Source: Fusarium oxysporum f. sp. lycopersici 4287 (lineage: Eukaryota; Ascomycota; Sordariomycetes; Hypocreales; Nectriaceae). Taken from it: a DNA stretch of 64,000 nucleotides. Positions 31,296 through 43,830 of the stretch are shown in pieces (the stretch's first letter is position 1; each line of letters starts with the position of its first letter). The notes beneath the pieces were generated by a model. It was not told where the DNA came from. It searched no databases and saw only the letters and a program-made list of their open reading frames with translations. The stretch is taken from positions 1,720,714-1,784,713 of the forward strand of contig NC_030997.1 of the NCBI RefSeq assembly GCF_000149955.1, read 5' to 3'. The position numbers and the translations under genes were made by a program.

Positions 31296-32573
31296 GGTGA
31301 AATTGAGTGTTTTGAAGGGTATCTGAGATGAAAGAATGAGAAAAGAAAGTCGGGAAAGTATTTATGTTTGAGGAGACAGGAATATTTACACCAGCTCAAC
31401 CCCGCTATCTAGGTATGTATGACTGATGGATCTGCGAAAGGACGCTAGAGCGCACTACTCGAAGCGCTCCAATCTTGACTCTTTATGGCCGCCTACTAGC
31501 TCTGGAATGATGGAGATTGGCGACGCTGCTCGACTAAGATTGGGGCAAAGCAAGATCACGAGCAAGCTCCCCGCAGTGGAACTCAACGCAATATCCGCCT
31601 CATTCATGTTCGCAGACCCAAAGTTTGAAAGTGTCAACCGGTCCAATTAGATACCCGCCAAGGCAGAAGTAACAGGCTGGACCTAGACCATCTCTATATT
31701 TTCCCTGGTGGTATCAAGAGTCCTGTCATTGGTGGTTCAGCAGCCACCAACGGCCGATGACTTTAGTAATCGATTTCAGCCAAGTATCCAAGATTCATAG
31801 TGCCCAAGGCCAAATAGCAAAGCGCCTTGGCAATCCAGTAACCAACAGAAGCGGCTTGTCGCGCGTAGCTGCCTACTTTACTTGATAGACGCTGGCCCTG
31901 TTGAAGCTGAACCAGCCACGAATGGCGTTTTGCATGACTTCAATGTTTGAAGCAGTGTTCACCGACGTCCCAGAGCAGAAACAAGAAGCTCATGGGCTTC
32001 CTACTTATCAGTCCTTGTGCCGCCGCCTTGTATTATGAGATGCGACCTCGATATCAGTTATTTCATACCAAGTTTCCAAATTATGCCTCAAGCAGCTGGC
32101 CCAATCAGTCTACTTTTCCTCAGTCTCAAATTTTCAGCATCTCTATAATGACGCACTTGTAATTGGTTGCAATCCCCGATTAGATCGTTTTAGGACTAGA
32201 TCAATCTGATTAGCCCGAGACATGACGATAACGATAACAAATTAAGAACAAAGAAATGCCTAGCAAAGGTCGCAAAAACAAGATATATTAGTAATGAAAA
32301 GAATAGACTTTTATTTCTTCATCGACCCAAGTTACGAACCCTTCTACCAGCCAAGAATAGAAGCTCTCGTTAAGTCGCTTCCTGAAATGAGTATCAATCA
32401 TACATCTTATAGCCCTCTGCACATACGCCCAACGACAGTAAGTCTGGAGACTAAGATACCCAGAAATGACTTCGATGGTGAGATTTTACAAATCAGCGTT
32501 TGGCGATTTGAACACTGGGTGATACTGTACTCAATTTTAAGATCTGTCTATGGAGTATACTCAACCATCACAT
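31296..32573. other. Intergenic, no supported gene
   Basis: Left part is the promoter of the reductase. Frames of 60-100 codons (31426-31650, 31455-31646 reverse, 32294-32596) have no motif or splice support. AT-rich toward the right. Confidence 0.4.
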
Positions 32574-33045
32574 TTACTTCTCTTCTCGGTCTTTAGGGAC
32601 ATGCGCGCGCACTTCGATCTCTACTCGCATGTCGTCAAGAGCCAGGCGAGGGACCCCCAAGGCTGTCCAGGTCGGCTGATGATTCGGGCAGTACTTCTTG
32701 AGGCAGCGAACCATTGTTTCAATTGCCTCGTTGTTGCAGGGCAGGTGGTGTGACCTTAAAAAGAAAACATCCTCCCAACCGCGACTACCTGCTGCCTTCA
32801 GAGCACATTCGACATTGTCAAATGCTTTCTCTATTTGAATCACAACATTCGGGTCGATTTTCTCTGTCTCTCGGTCCCAGCCACCTGATAGCACCTCAGC
32901 AGCCATTCTTCCATTTCTAGGAGGAACCCATACCTTGCCCAGAACATTCAATGATGTCTCCGACACGGACGGCTTGGCTATACCAAAGGTCCTTCTTGGC
33001 GCGCTCGCCATAACCTTCATAGGACGTGTAGGTAAGGTGAGACAT
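32574..33045 (-). CDS. RidA/YjgF/YER057c/UK114-family protein, 140 aa
   Basis: Two exons, 33045-32934 and 32884-32574, phase-1 GT-AG intron of 49 nt, giving IIECSGQGGWDRETEKI across the join. The protein shows the family pattern: GDIIECSGQGG near residues 31-40, EKAFDNVECALKAAGSRGWEDV, HQPTWTALGVPRLA and a terminal strand MRVEIEVRAHV. Members deaminate reactive enamine/imine intermediates or act as related hydrolases. The start at 33045 (MSHLTYTSYEGYG) matches family starts; an upstream in-frame ATG at 33135 is less likely. Confidence 0.87.
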
Positions 33046-34074
33046 AACTGTAATAACTTGGTTTGTCGAGTTGTTTATGCTGCTGAGCTGTGAGAGGAGG
33101 TAGAAATCGTGAAATAAGGAAAAGACCTCAGTCAATTACATAATGGAACACACTACCGAGGTAAAGGATGACAAATGCGGTTAAGCGGGTAACGTTGATA
33201 GACTAACTATACCTAAGCTGGTATAAAAATCTAATCAGGCTTGCATAAACCTTAGAGATGCTAAGTATTTAGCCCAGGTGCTTCAGGGTAAGTAATACTG
33301 TCTTGTCAAAAGAGGCAGCTCTCGTAATAGGTGATCCTGTATGGCAAAGTGAAACAAGAGAAATCATTTAGAAGATCTGTAGTGCCTTCCACCCCGAGGT
33401 CAAAATATAGACAGCTAGGCTCTCTTCGAGTGCAAGGTCGATTATCTGTGACAGCTCTACCGTCGCCGGTACATCAGGAAGTTCGAGTAGTGGCGGAGGG
33501 TCTTAAACGTTATTTTGAGTCAATCAGAGCCAGTTTAGGTCGGATTTCCATCTGAGATGGAGATACAACTTGCCTTGGTAGATCCTGATGGATACACTGC
33601 TTGGATGATTATGTTAGATTGGAACCTCGGAGATATTCTATGTATATTTGTGATATGCCTAGAATGAGGATTTAGCTTTGTTTCTTGACCCGGTCTCTTT
33701 CTTCTTCGGATCTCTAGATTATCTATATCCGTTGTATTCAGCCAATAGTGTCTAACATCTTAGGCGACTTTTGTTGCCAACCAGGGTACATTACGCAAAC
33801 GTCGTCACCAAAGTTCTCCATCGCTTCCGTGATCAATGCTGCAAATGTATTGCAAAAGTCTTACGGCGCATAGTCAAGGCAATGAGTTTAATATTATAGA
33901 ACGGTATACACAAAAGGTTGATTCTTATCCGCACCTCCAATCTTCAACAGTAACGTTCCGATAAATGTCAGACACCTTTATCAAGGCATGCCAACATATC
34001 CCCTTGATGGATGTAGTCAGTCCGCCCTCCAGGTGAAAAAAAGTCTGAGGGGGTGTTGGTATGCTGGAGGGGAC
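33046..34074. other. Intergenic, no gene seen
   Basis: About 1 kb with no coding frame worth supporting. Confidence 0.4.
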
Positions 34075-34481
34075 TCAGGGAAGCCCAGGGACTCCAGGAA
34101 TACCACCTCCAGGAAGACCACCGGGGAGAGGAGTAGGCAGAGGAACCGGCAGGCCAGTGGGGAGGCCAGTTGGCAGACCTCCAGGGAGACCAGAAGGCAA
34201 GCCGCCAGGGACACCAGGGATACACTTTTGGATCCCAGCCACAAGCTCAGAGAGACTATGTCCTATTAGTTGATGGTATATGCCATAACCATAGAGTATC
34301 AGACTTACCAGGTTGCAACGTCGGTAAGAGCAACAGCACTGGTGGGCTTGAGATTGCTAATGCAGTCAGAGATGCTAGTGATACTCTGAAGACAGGCAGG
34401 ATCGACAGAAGGAACCGGAAGCTTAGGCGTAGCAGCTCCGAGAGCAAGGGCAGGGAAGACAAGGATAATGGAGGCCTTCAT
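34075..34481 (-). CDS. Small secreted protein with Gly-Leu-Pro repeat tail, 117 aa
   Basis: Two exons, 34481-34309 and 34255-34075; the acceptor GACATAG at 34257-34256 gives the in-phase Cys codon (DVATC). A signal peptide is clear (MKASIILVFPALALGAATP). The mature N-terminal half has four cysteines (PACLQ, SDCIS, ATCLS, QKCIP), enough for two disulfides, in an amphipathic helical setting. The C-terminal 45 residues are a low-complexity run of GGLP, TGLP, PLP and PGV units, almost free of charge. The next acceptor upstream would give an immediate stop. Size, secretion and cysteines fit a candidate effector or cell-wall protein. No family recognised. Confidence 0.72.
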
Positions 34482-35633
34482 GATGATGGTTTGGTAGTAT
34501 TTGTAAGATTAAAAGTGGTTGTGTTGGAAAAATGTTGGTTGTGAGTGCTTATGATAGAGTAATGAGGGAGGAAGAGGCAGCAGATTTATAGTTTTCACAG
34601 ACCTTTGGAACTGCTTCATAAGGCAGTGCGTCTATCATTCGTCATTCTCGACAATGATGTCTTACGTGAGTCTCTAAAGAAGGCGATTCAACTCCTCCCG
34701 GGTTCATCACCTATGGAATGAGAAACGACAACGCATGAGAGGTCCTGATACATGTCACGACCTTGTCGGTATTCATGGAAGTTTGAGGGTATGCACTTGT
34801 GAATTTGTCATGTCCTGGCAATTAAACTTGGCTCATCGCGCTGGGTTTAAAACTTGATGTTCTGGTATGTGATCGTCCAACTTGGTGACTTGGCTGATTA
34901 TCATTCATATTCTGAGACTTCGCGCGGCTTTCTATGTCATAACCTTCTGACTGAACAGAGACAACACCGTTAGTTGCACAGGAACAACAGTATTTCTAGT
35001 CATGCTGGGGCCTCAGCGCCGAGTCTTTTAACTGGGATTATCTAATGCAATGATCTATATCCTCCATTCGGCTATGCGAGTGAGAGATAGTTTAATCATC
35101 TTGATTTGGGTTTGTATTACTATTCACAGTTTATCACGACATCAGAAACTGTAAGCCATTTCTGAAGCTTTAGTTCTTCTTCCAAGCATGCAGAATCAAT
35201 CATCAGAATGCGGGCGTCAACCGGAATAGTGTTCAGATGAGAAAACTCTGAATAAATATTTCAAGGAAAGATCAAAGCCCGGCGCGGCATTTCAATTCTG
35301 AGACACCAAGGAAGAACTAGTGCCCTTACTTCGGCAGCATGTGAGACATCAACTGCCGTAGCATAATTGAATTCCATTGTCGTAGACAGAGTGATCTGCA
35401 AGCTGTCAGTTATGCCTGAATCATAAGGACCCACGGTACGCTGATCCCTATCGAGTCACATTCGTGAATGCCAAAACCCTTTGCTGAACAGTCGAGTACG
35501 CGTCAGTCTTGTACTGCTGTTTATCGCGGAATATTTCCCTTAAATAAGTTGAGTCTAATATGCATGGGTTAATTTCTTGCTAAGGACAAGATTCAAGGTT
35601 GAAGCCTGTACCAACATTGACGACATTGTTCTA
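34482..35633. other. Intergenic, no gene seen
   Basis: Promoter of the secreted protein to the left and the 3' flank of the HET relic to the right. Confidence 0.4.
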
Positions 35634-37454
35634 TTAAACAAGTGTAAAGGTTCGATAGTCATCTGGCTTTGTACCTTTTACAAATTCGCCGTCCATCGCA
35701 CCATGAACATATGCATCACCAATAAGGTTATACCAATCTGTTCCCTGAACCGACCGTAAGACGAGACAAAAGGGACTTCCAAAAAGCACCACAATTATAT
35801 CATCAGGCTTCATGGAGAATGGTCCCATTCCCATGCTCCCACTTCCAGTAACAAAAAAGCAACGATTAGAGCTTGCGTTCTCCACTGACTTTGTAAAGAG
35901 AGAGGTGTATTCTATAAATCTTTCAATATGGCTCCCTTCATATATAAGGCTAGCGGGAACTGGCTTCTGCTCGAATAGAGCTTGCATAATGTCAACAAAC
36001 TCTCCTGGGGCCGGGTATGAGGGATCTTCGCCGGGTGTAGTCGAGTCATGCTCCATGACAAGAGTCCTGCAGAGTAGGCTTTTGTCCGTCTGCGAGAGAG
36101 AGCGACAGAATTCAATAATCTCAGTGAAGAATTGACGATTTCAAAAACCACTAGTGACCTCCTGATCGAAGTCAGCTCCATCCGCCAGTTTTTGGCCCTG
36201 TACATGAGGACCAATAACTCGTCTCGTAGCTCCGAGTAAAACGCCTTTGCAGCTTAGAGTTCTCAAAACTCTGTCGATTTCGACAGTCGGTTCTTGGCCA
36301 TTATCTGCTTTGAACGTCTTGTTAAATACTCTTAATGTTGTGTCCCCCCTCAGCCGACTTCCAAGATCAGGCGTCCAGCTAGGACCGTCGGGGTTCACTT
36401 CAAAGCGATTTCCAAGCAAAATATGCAGGTTGCCCCAAGACCTAACAAGAAACTCGACGACATTCATCAATAACGTTGGAACGGGTTGCTCATAATCAGG
36501 TTCCAAGCGGCGGTCCTGCTCGCATACCAAACCTAGCAAGGCGAATATCTTATCCCGGCAATTTGACGCCTCGAATCGTCTCGAGACCTCTATCAATGTG
36601 GTCAGAGTAGGTTTCTCGGGTCCATTGCATGAAGAAATTGTCTGAATCATTGCGAGACCTGGGGGCCACCCTCTCGAAAGAATGGACCGAAGTGGTTCAT
36701 CAACATCGAAACCGGAACCCGTACCACGGGCTGAGTTTCCTTGTACAGTGAGGAGAATCGCACTGCATGCGACATCGAACTCGATTCTTCTTATAGAGGA
36801 TGTGCCGCATATAATGTCCCCGGTACTTCGGAAGAGGAAACCTTTAACTGCAAGCTCTTGGATGATCCAGACACGTGTCCAGTAAGGGCGTTCAAGAAGA
36901 CTTAAGAGCGCCGATCAATTCTGACTAGACATTGGAAAGCCTTTGGCCTCGAAGTATTGACTCACAGTGAGGTGTTCTTCATCCTCATTCGGACCATCAA
37001 ATATTTCCGACTCATTGTCTTTCATCCATCTCCCCAAAACTCCCATCGTTCTCATAGCTTCATCGCTGTCATGACTTGATTCACCCAGCCAGCTAATGAC
37101 ATTCTGAGAACGACGGTATATCTCATCCATCATTTGGACCTGAACCTTTTTGTCTTGAAATGACTGCTGGTTTATGCAGAGTGCATCAGCCCATAACGTT
37201 CGGGGTTCGTTTTTTGAACGTAAGTGACGAAGCGCGGCTTCAAGGTTCTTTGTGACCAAGTGAGGACATGTGTTGAGGCTGATTACGGGGCGGTTATCTG
37301 CGCTACCCCAGCAATAAGTCAGAGCTTCATATGGATCTGGTTGCTCCAATGATGTGTGATATAGTTCACAGCAAATTGGGGCGTTCCATTCCCCAGGCTG
37401 AAGCCTTAATAGGCGGATGCTGTTGGGTTCAAGCGGTCCGTAAGTATATTCCAT
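35634..37454 (-). pseudogene. HET-domain (heterokaryon incompatibility) protein with two TGA stops
   Basis: One frame of 607 codons, 37454 to 35634, is interrupted only by TGA at 36917-36915 and TGA at 36143-36141. The N-terminal HET domain is intact: YEALTYCWGS (residues 43-52), LWADALCINQ, KKVQVQMMDEIYRRS and VISWLG. After the first stop the family continues without a shift (SALLSLLERPYWTRVWIIQE), then CRDKIFALLGLV, and after the second stop a C-terminal lipocalin-like tail (VHGAMDGEFVKG). HET proteins trigger cell death on fusion of unlike strains. Residue context at the first stop suggests a lost Trp codon. No intron removes either stop in phase. As read, only a truncated HET-domain protein of 179 aa could be made. 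Confidence 0.75.
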
Positions 37455-39150
37455 GGTATTTATGGTATATAAAAGGTAAATTTCGGGGATATTGTTTTAT
37501 TTTCCGCTTTTCTTGCGATTTGACATGGTAGAGCCTTAGTATCTATACCCCGCGTCAAGCGTTGCCCTCGCTGCAAATACGCCCGCTTAATGGTAACAAG
37601 TCCTACGCTACTGCAAGCCACGACATAAAATACAACACAAACCGGCCTACAGCAAGAGCAAAAGGCTTTTGACTGCAATCTTATCAAGCTCACGTATCAC
37701 TGTTATTGGACGCACGCAATCCACACCAGTTGGGTCGATCTATACTAAAAAAGTCTACCATTGCGAGACGGTTCGGGCAAGCACGTTAGATTCAGCGGTC
37801 GACTGTCTTTGCCAGCCCCGCATCGGATTGTTCAGCTTCAAGAGTTTTGTTGACTTCATCGCTCTCGCGCCGTAACGCATACTGTCAACTTGCAGGCATC
37901 TCTAACTGGAGGGTCAGCTGTGTTCTCTGCATTGGATTTCTGAGGGTTAGGGCTACCAAATAGGCATTGCCTGTTTAGGAGTACATTCTGTTCATCGTTC
38001 CCCCCGTGACATTATCTAGGATTTTCCGGATCTGAGAGGCTTGGGAAATCTGACGAGGTACAAATTGGAAATATTCATAGATCCAAATAACGATGCCTTT
38101 AGCATCTTTCTTAGACTTTCAAGTTCAACCTGTTCTACGTGGTATTTGCCTCTATAAACCTCAAACACTCATGGGGCCAGGAAGGGTTTGCACCACCTAT
38201 TTGACGTTCTCCTCTGTCAGACACTCACTAGACGTACAATAGTTCATCAAGAAAGGTGCGCATGTCGTCGCTTATTTTGCTGCAAGACGTCAACCGCTAT
38301 GAATCTGTTTAGCCAAGCTATGAATTATAGATGGAGATATCTGCAAAATACTTCCGGAAACACTAGTACTACCCCTGCCGACTGAGTTTCACCTCAGCCT
38401 TGAGGACTCCAGTGGTACAATAGTTATATGTGAGGCATAGGACCGATATTAATGCCGAACATAGTGAGAATGGCACCCTGCTGCCAATGTGCATGGTCTA
38501 TCAAATACAAGCGCGCCAGCTCGTCGAGACAACTACCGCTGATCGTCTTCAGCAACAGATCAATGCCTAGTTTTTCCCCTGGGCAATTGAAGATGAAACT
38601 CTTTTGATAATCTCACCAAGGTTCCAATCATGACTATTTGTATTTATGACACGCCTGAATTTAGACCTCTTATTTCAATATTGCCAAAGAAAGAAGACTT
38701 CACGACTCGGCTAAAACCATCGTTACTTTTTAGCCTGAGACCGTAATATAACCAGACGGATTATTTATCGGCTCTTACTAAATTTCTGGCGCTCGGGTGC
38801 AATACACTACTACACGCGCTCTAGTGTGGCGTATTGCCTAGTCAGGATACAGAGGCGGAAAAAGCATCGGCAGTGACTCCGAGATCAGCATGCCATGCTA
38901 CGGTGTGCGTCTTAGCGCAAGCCTTCTAATCCGGGGAAGCGGGGAATTAGGCCAATTGGGCTCCGTAATGAAATACTTCTTTATTATGCTACGTCTTTAG
39001 CGATATCGAATTCCCATGTATAAATACGCACTTGGCCAAGTCTGAGCCCGATATTCATTGTTATCTAACTCTTGTTTGGTCAAGTCAATCATATACTGGT
39101 ATACCTACACTTTGTCTTGTTTGCTGTGTTGCAGTGCACCAACTCTAATC
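37455..39150. other. Intergenic, no gene seen
   Basis: About 1.7 kb. Several 60-70-codon frames without motifs. A TATAAATA box near 39018 fits the hydrolase that follows. Confidence 0.4.
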
Positions 39151-40605
39151 ATGAGACTTAGCACTGTTATCAAGTCAGCATGCTTCCTCCTTCTTGGTCA
39201 AAGCACCATTGTTGAAGGTGCAAAGACCCCCCAGGGCTTTCTCAAGACTTGGCCTATTCCCGATGGCGTCCCTATCGCAACCTCTTTTGACGTCAAAGCT
39301 CGCGTTCCCGGTGGCAAGTGGGAAAAGATTGAAACATATCAACCAGTGCACAACGAGGTCAACTTTACCACCGGCGGTTCTATCAAGCACACCTCATCTC
39401 TAGCATATTTCGATTTCAACGGTACTGTAGAGGTCCAAGCCAGATATCTCAATGATCGAGTTTCCAAGGCTGTTATCAGGCCTTACTCCCTCAACCTAAC
39501 CCCTAAAAGGTCTGGTTCAGTTGTTACTTTTACCTTGAACGAGCCGCGAGATGTTATTGTTCAAGTCAACGATGATATCTTCGATGTTCTGCACATCTTC
39601 ACCAACCCCCCTGATACAAACGTGCCATCTGAAAAGGATAAAGATGTCATTTACTACGGCGCTGGCTATCACAAGCTCAACTCTACGCTTGAGGTTGGAT
39701 CTGGCAAAACTCTTTATGTCGCCGGCGGAGCAGTGGTTTCAGCTCCCGATATCACAGTGACCAACTCGACTGATGTGACCATACGTGGACGAGGTCTCTT
39801 GTACAGTCCAAAGGGAAATTCCCTACAGATCTACCGATCCAGCAATGTCTTGGTCGAGCGTCTCGTTGGTATTAACTTCCTCCCTAGGGCGTATGAGTCA
39901 AAGGACGTGACATTCAGTTATTGGCGCGACTTCAGCGCAGTGCAATGGGGAGATGGAATGGACGTTTATTGCTGTGAGAACGTCCTCATCGATTCCGTCT
40001 TCTTGCGCAATTCGGACGACTGTATCGCAGTTTACGCTCACAGAAATGAATGGTACGGAAACTCGATAAACATCACTATCCAAAACTCAATTCTGTGGGC
40101 CGATGTCGCGCATCCAATTAATATTGGAACCCATGGCAATACTGAGGACCCCGAGACCATTGCAGGTCTAACTATTCGCAACATCGACATCCTCGACCAA
40201 AGAGAGGGACAGGTCGACTACCAAGGGACCATTGCACTCAATCCTGGAGATGGCAATCTGATTCAAGACGTCTTGATTGACGATGTACGCGTCGAAGATA
40301 TTCGCGTTGGCCAACTGCTTAACTTCCGTGTCATGTACAATACCAAGTACAACACATCACCGGGCCGAGGGATCAAGGATGTGCTGGTGCGTGATTTAAA
40401 GTACAATGGGACAAAGGCCAGCATGTCCATCTTTGTCGGTTATGATGAGGACCGGACGATCAGCAATGTTACGTTCGAAAACCTGGTTATTAATGGGAAG
40501 GTCATCTCGGACAACATGCAGAAGCCGGGCTGGTATTTGACTACGGATTTTATTCCGGCATATGCAAATGAGCATGTGAACAACTTGACATTCACGACTA
40601 CTTGA
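39151..40605 (+). CDS. Secreted beta-helix glycoside hydrolase (GH28/GH49-like), 484 aa
   Basis: Single exon. Start at 39151 gives a clean signal peptide (MRLSTVIKSACFLLLGQ); an in-frame upstream ATG at 39058 would not. The body is a right-handed parallel beta-helix of the pectin-lyase fold, with many strand repeats (VTIRGRGLLYSPKG, VLVERLVGINF, SINITIQNSILW). The acidic cluster typical of GH28 and GH49 is seen: WGDGMDVYCC, NSDDCIAVY and GTHGN. An N-terminal beta-sandwich-like region (residues 25-180) precedes it. Several N-glycosylation sites (NFT, NST, NIT, NLT) agree with secretion. It should cleave a plant or microbial polysaccharide; pectin, dextran or another glycan cannot be told apart here. 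Confidence 0.82.
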   Translation: MRLSTVIKSACFLLLGQSTIVEGAKTPQGFLKTWPIPDGVPIATSFDVKARVPGGKWEKIETYQPVHNEVNFTTGGSIKHTSSLAYFDFNGTVEVQARYLNDRVSKAVIRPYSLNLTPKRSGSVVTFTLNEPRDVIVQVNDDIFDVLHIFTNPPDTNVPSEKDKDVIYYGAGYHKLNSTLEVGSGKTLYVAGGAVVSAPDITVTNSTDVTIRGRGLLYSPKGNSLQIYRSSNVLVERLVGINFLPRAYESKDVTFSYWRDFSAVQWGDGMDVYCCENVLIDSVFLRNSDDCIAVYAHRNEWYGNSINITIQNSILWADVAHPINIGTHGNTEDPETIAGLTIRNIDILDQREGQVDYQGTIALNPGDGNLIQDVLIDDVRVEDIRVGQLLNFRVMYNTKYNTSPGRGIKDVLVRDLKYNGTKASMSIFVGYDEDRTISNVTFENLVINGKVISDNMQKPGWYLTTDFIPAYANEHVNNLTFTTT

Positions 40606-41596
40606 GAACCTTTGTTATTGATGACAGTGAGTATTTCATTGTCCAGGCTGCCACTAAATCAGCAATTTCATACTCTATAGTGTTTTCTTTTCTTAAAACC
40701 TTGTTGCACTTTGTTTTTGTTTCTGGTCGACTTACCTCTAGCCAATAAGTAGCAATATATTTACTATGTAGTACTTCTTAAATATCCAATAGTAGATGGT
40801 AAAATTTGTGGTATGATGAGATGATTCGGAAGTCAAATCGGCGTTAAATTCTTAAAATAATCCGCGGTCCAAATCTACGCAGACTACGACAGCAATAAGG
40901 GCAAAACTTCGTCATCTGTTGCGATATTACCTCTGTGTAAAAGGAACAATCTGCTCTAGGTTTAAATATCCCCACGTTTATGGCCAGACCTCCCAGACGT
41001 CCTCTGCGAGACGTACTGCCTTTTTTACCGATCTTATTGTGTTGGTGCGTCCAGGGTAGTTGCCTGGGGATATGGGTTGTCTATTATTTGCCAGTATGAG
41101 AGCATCTCTATCGGCCAATGCCTCTGAAAAGAAATCATCAATCCAGTTCTGAGTAACAAAAGACTCAGCCTCTACTCTATGCCGAACTCGGAGTCTACAG
41201 GTTGAGCAGCTCTCTCGGTTAGTAAGGTCCAGAGACTGTGACGCCTCGTCGCAGTGGAGAGCCCTTCTGGAAGTGGCTCCAGTGGACAACGGGATTTTCC
41301 GACTCTGATCTTCTCACTGTGAGAAAATTTTCAATGTAACCTCGCTAATTCTTTCTGGCTTAGGGTGTTCATTCCACGCCAGCATCAGACATCTTATCAA
41401 TCTGATTACTACGGACACTCTGACATCTTTTGAGGTTAGCTCAGGATCTACAGAAAACTTACAACCATAAATATTGTTTCAGCCAAACTTAAGTATGTAA
41501 ACCGCCCTCCATCCTCTGAGTCTCACTTCAACCAAACCTCAACATCCGTGTCTTCATCTCATCCATTGAGTACAGTTCTTTTCAATCTTTACACTC
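40606..41596. other. Intergenic
   Basis: A 103-codon frame on the minus strand (40978-41289) has four Cys near its middle but no recognised motif or signal peptide, and I do not call it. Nothing else seen. Confidence 0.4.
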
Positions 41597-43382
41597 ATGG
41601 CTCAACCTCAGACGCCGGAGAGCGTCGCGAATGAAGCGAAGCTCGTACCGCCCGAAGTGTCTATCAAAGAAGAGCACGTTCTTTCCGAATTGCAGACTTC
41701 CCAACCGGAAAATGACGGTCGCCAGCCAGTCCCACTGTCTTGGAAACTCGCCTCCATCGTCCTCGTCACCGCAATTGGCTTCGGGTCGCAATGGAGCTCC
41801 GGCGTGACCTCAGCCATGAAAAGCACCATCAAGAAAGAACTGCACATCAACAACACCCAATTCTCTCTCTTGGAAGCTAGCGAGGACTTCATGGTCACTG
41901 CTTTAATGCTTGTCAGTGGTATCGTAACTGACAGAATTGGTGGAGCCGGTACGTCTGACTTGAAGCATGGGAGAAGTTGGCGCTGATCAGAAACAAGGCG
42001 CGATGTTGTACGGCAATCTTATCTATTCGATCGGATCAATTTTGGTAGCTGGAGCAGCCCAGACTCGATCATACAAGTTCATGATGGCTGGCAGGGTCGT
42101 GCGAGCTCTCGGTGATATCGCCACCCAAGTTGCCCAGTACAAGGTCTTCTCGTCTTGGTTCGCCCCGGGAAACGGATTCGCCTCAACATTGGGCTTCGAA
42201 TTAGGCATTGGTAAGATCGGTGCCTTTGCCGGCAAGTCTTCAGCCAACATCATCTCCAAGAGACTCGGCTTTGCCTGGGTTTTCTGGATTGCGGTATTTA
42301 TGAACATCTTCACCAACGTCATGACCGGTGTCTTCTACTTCTTCACCAAAGTTGCCAATTGTCGCTATCACGGTATCAATGATCCAGCCACTGGAGAGAA
42401 GCTTACTGAAAAGACGCGCAAGTTCGAATACCGCAAGGTCTTGGAACTGCCGTGGACATTCTGGGCTGTCATGGGCTTCTCTTTGTTTGAAACAAGCGCC
42501 GCTATTGTGTTCCTGCAGAATGCTACAGAACTTGCTGAACAGAGATTTGGCACCGATTCCATTGCAGCCGGATGGTACAGTTCCGTTTTGCAATACTCAG
42601 GTATGGTGTCTGATCAACATGCTGTCGTATCGGATTGGCTCTAACGATCTCTTTCAGGTTTCTTTGTGGTTCCCTTGCTGGGAGTATTCCTCGACCTCTA
42701 TGGAAGCCGCATTTCCGTCTGTAAGTAGCTGATCATGTCGCACAGAAAGAGAAACCTGCTGACTGTACACAGTGATCTTTTGTGGTATTGGCATGTTTAT
42801 CTCCATGCTTCTGGTATGCTTCTCAGGTGCTGTCAAAGGAACAGCTGCATCATATGGCGTCTTCGCGTTCGCGTATTGTTTCGGTCCGACCACGATTATC
42901 GATAGCACACGTACATCAATGTGGGACAGCACTGTCTTTGGCTCCGCCTATGCCATCAAGATCACAATGAATAATGCGTAAGAAGAATACTCATTAAACT
43001 TTTTGCTGTTCGTATTATTAACACATACTCTAGAATGAACATCATTGTCCGAATCATCACCGGAAAGATTCAGGACGCTGATAACAACTCGTACGACAAG
43101 GTGACGATTGTCTATGTCATCCTCGCCGGACTGTCCGTCGTCGTATCGCTACTGCTCGCGGTTGGGGCGTGGAAGTCTGTGGACCTTGGACACCTCCAAT
43201 GGTCACGAAAGAAGAGAATTGCACAGGGAGCCTTGCTCAACGAAAGGAAGGACATCTTTACCAAAGAGAACGGCGAGAAGAACAGGCGAGTGTCTTTGGC
43301 TTGCTTCGCTACCTTGATTCTGTTGATCATCGGTAGCTGGTGCGGATACTTCTGGGGAGTTGCCACTGGAAATAATGATTAA
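41597..43382 (+). CDS. MFS transporter, MFSD1-like, 523 aa
   Basis: Five exons: 41597-41948, 41998-42600, 42658-42720, 42773-42977, 43034-43382, all GT-AG, phases consistent. Hydrophilic N-terminus (PPEVSIKEEHVLSE), then about 12 helices. Conserved blocks match the MFSD1-like fungal group: QWSSGVTSAMKSTIKKEL, ASEDFMVTALMLVSG, RVVRALGDIATQVAQYKVF, LGFELGIGKIGAFAGK. Animal MFSD1 is a lysosomal dipeptide exporter, so a vacuolar export role is possible by analogy only. No conserved neighbour helps. Confidence 0.87.
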
Positions 43383-43830
43383 GTTAGTTGTAGCACAGGC
43401 TTCTAAGCTTGTCGGCGTCTCGAGTTTGAATAGTCTGGGGCGAGAGCTGTTTGTTTATCGACAGCTCGAACTACAAGATGACAATAGACAGAGAAATGCA
43501 AGTTCTCGAAGATTAACGGATTGCCGGACACCTTTCCAAATACATCACCTATCCACTATTTTAATCTCGTCAGAACACTTGTATAAACGTTGTTGCATGT
43601 TTAATATCTAGCCATCAATTTAAGTGATCAAGCCACGAGTGTCAGCGATGATGTCGGCATTGAGACCGTTCAAGTCGCCTAAAATACCAACCCGCAGTTT
43701 CTAAATGCCTCATACTAGGCACGATGGTCAATTAGGCATCCCGATTGACAAGGGCAACAAGACTTAACTGGGAAAAAGTATAGAACTCCTCTTGAGAATG
43801 AATTGCGCTGTAGATCTATCTAATGTAATT
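43383..43830. other. Convergent intergenic region
   Basis: 3' flanks of the MFS transporter and ferric reductase. No gene. Confidence 0.4.

Noticed and set aside
32294..32596. 100-codon plus-strand frame
   Set aside because: AT-rich, no motif, and it overlaps the 3' end of the RidA-family gene on the other strand.
35634..37454. RIP as the cause of the HET stops
   Set aside because: The likely TGG-to-TGA changes are not at the CpA context preferred by RIP on either strand, so I do not claim it for this gene.
40978..41289. 103-codon minus-strand frame
   Set aside because: No signal peptide, domain or introns; composition does not separate it from chance.
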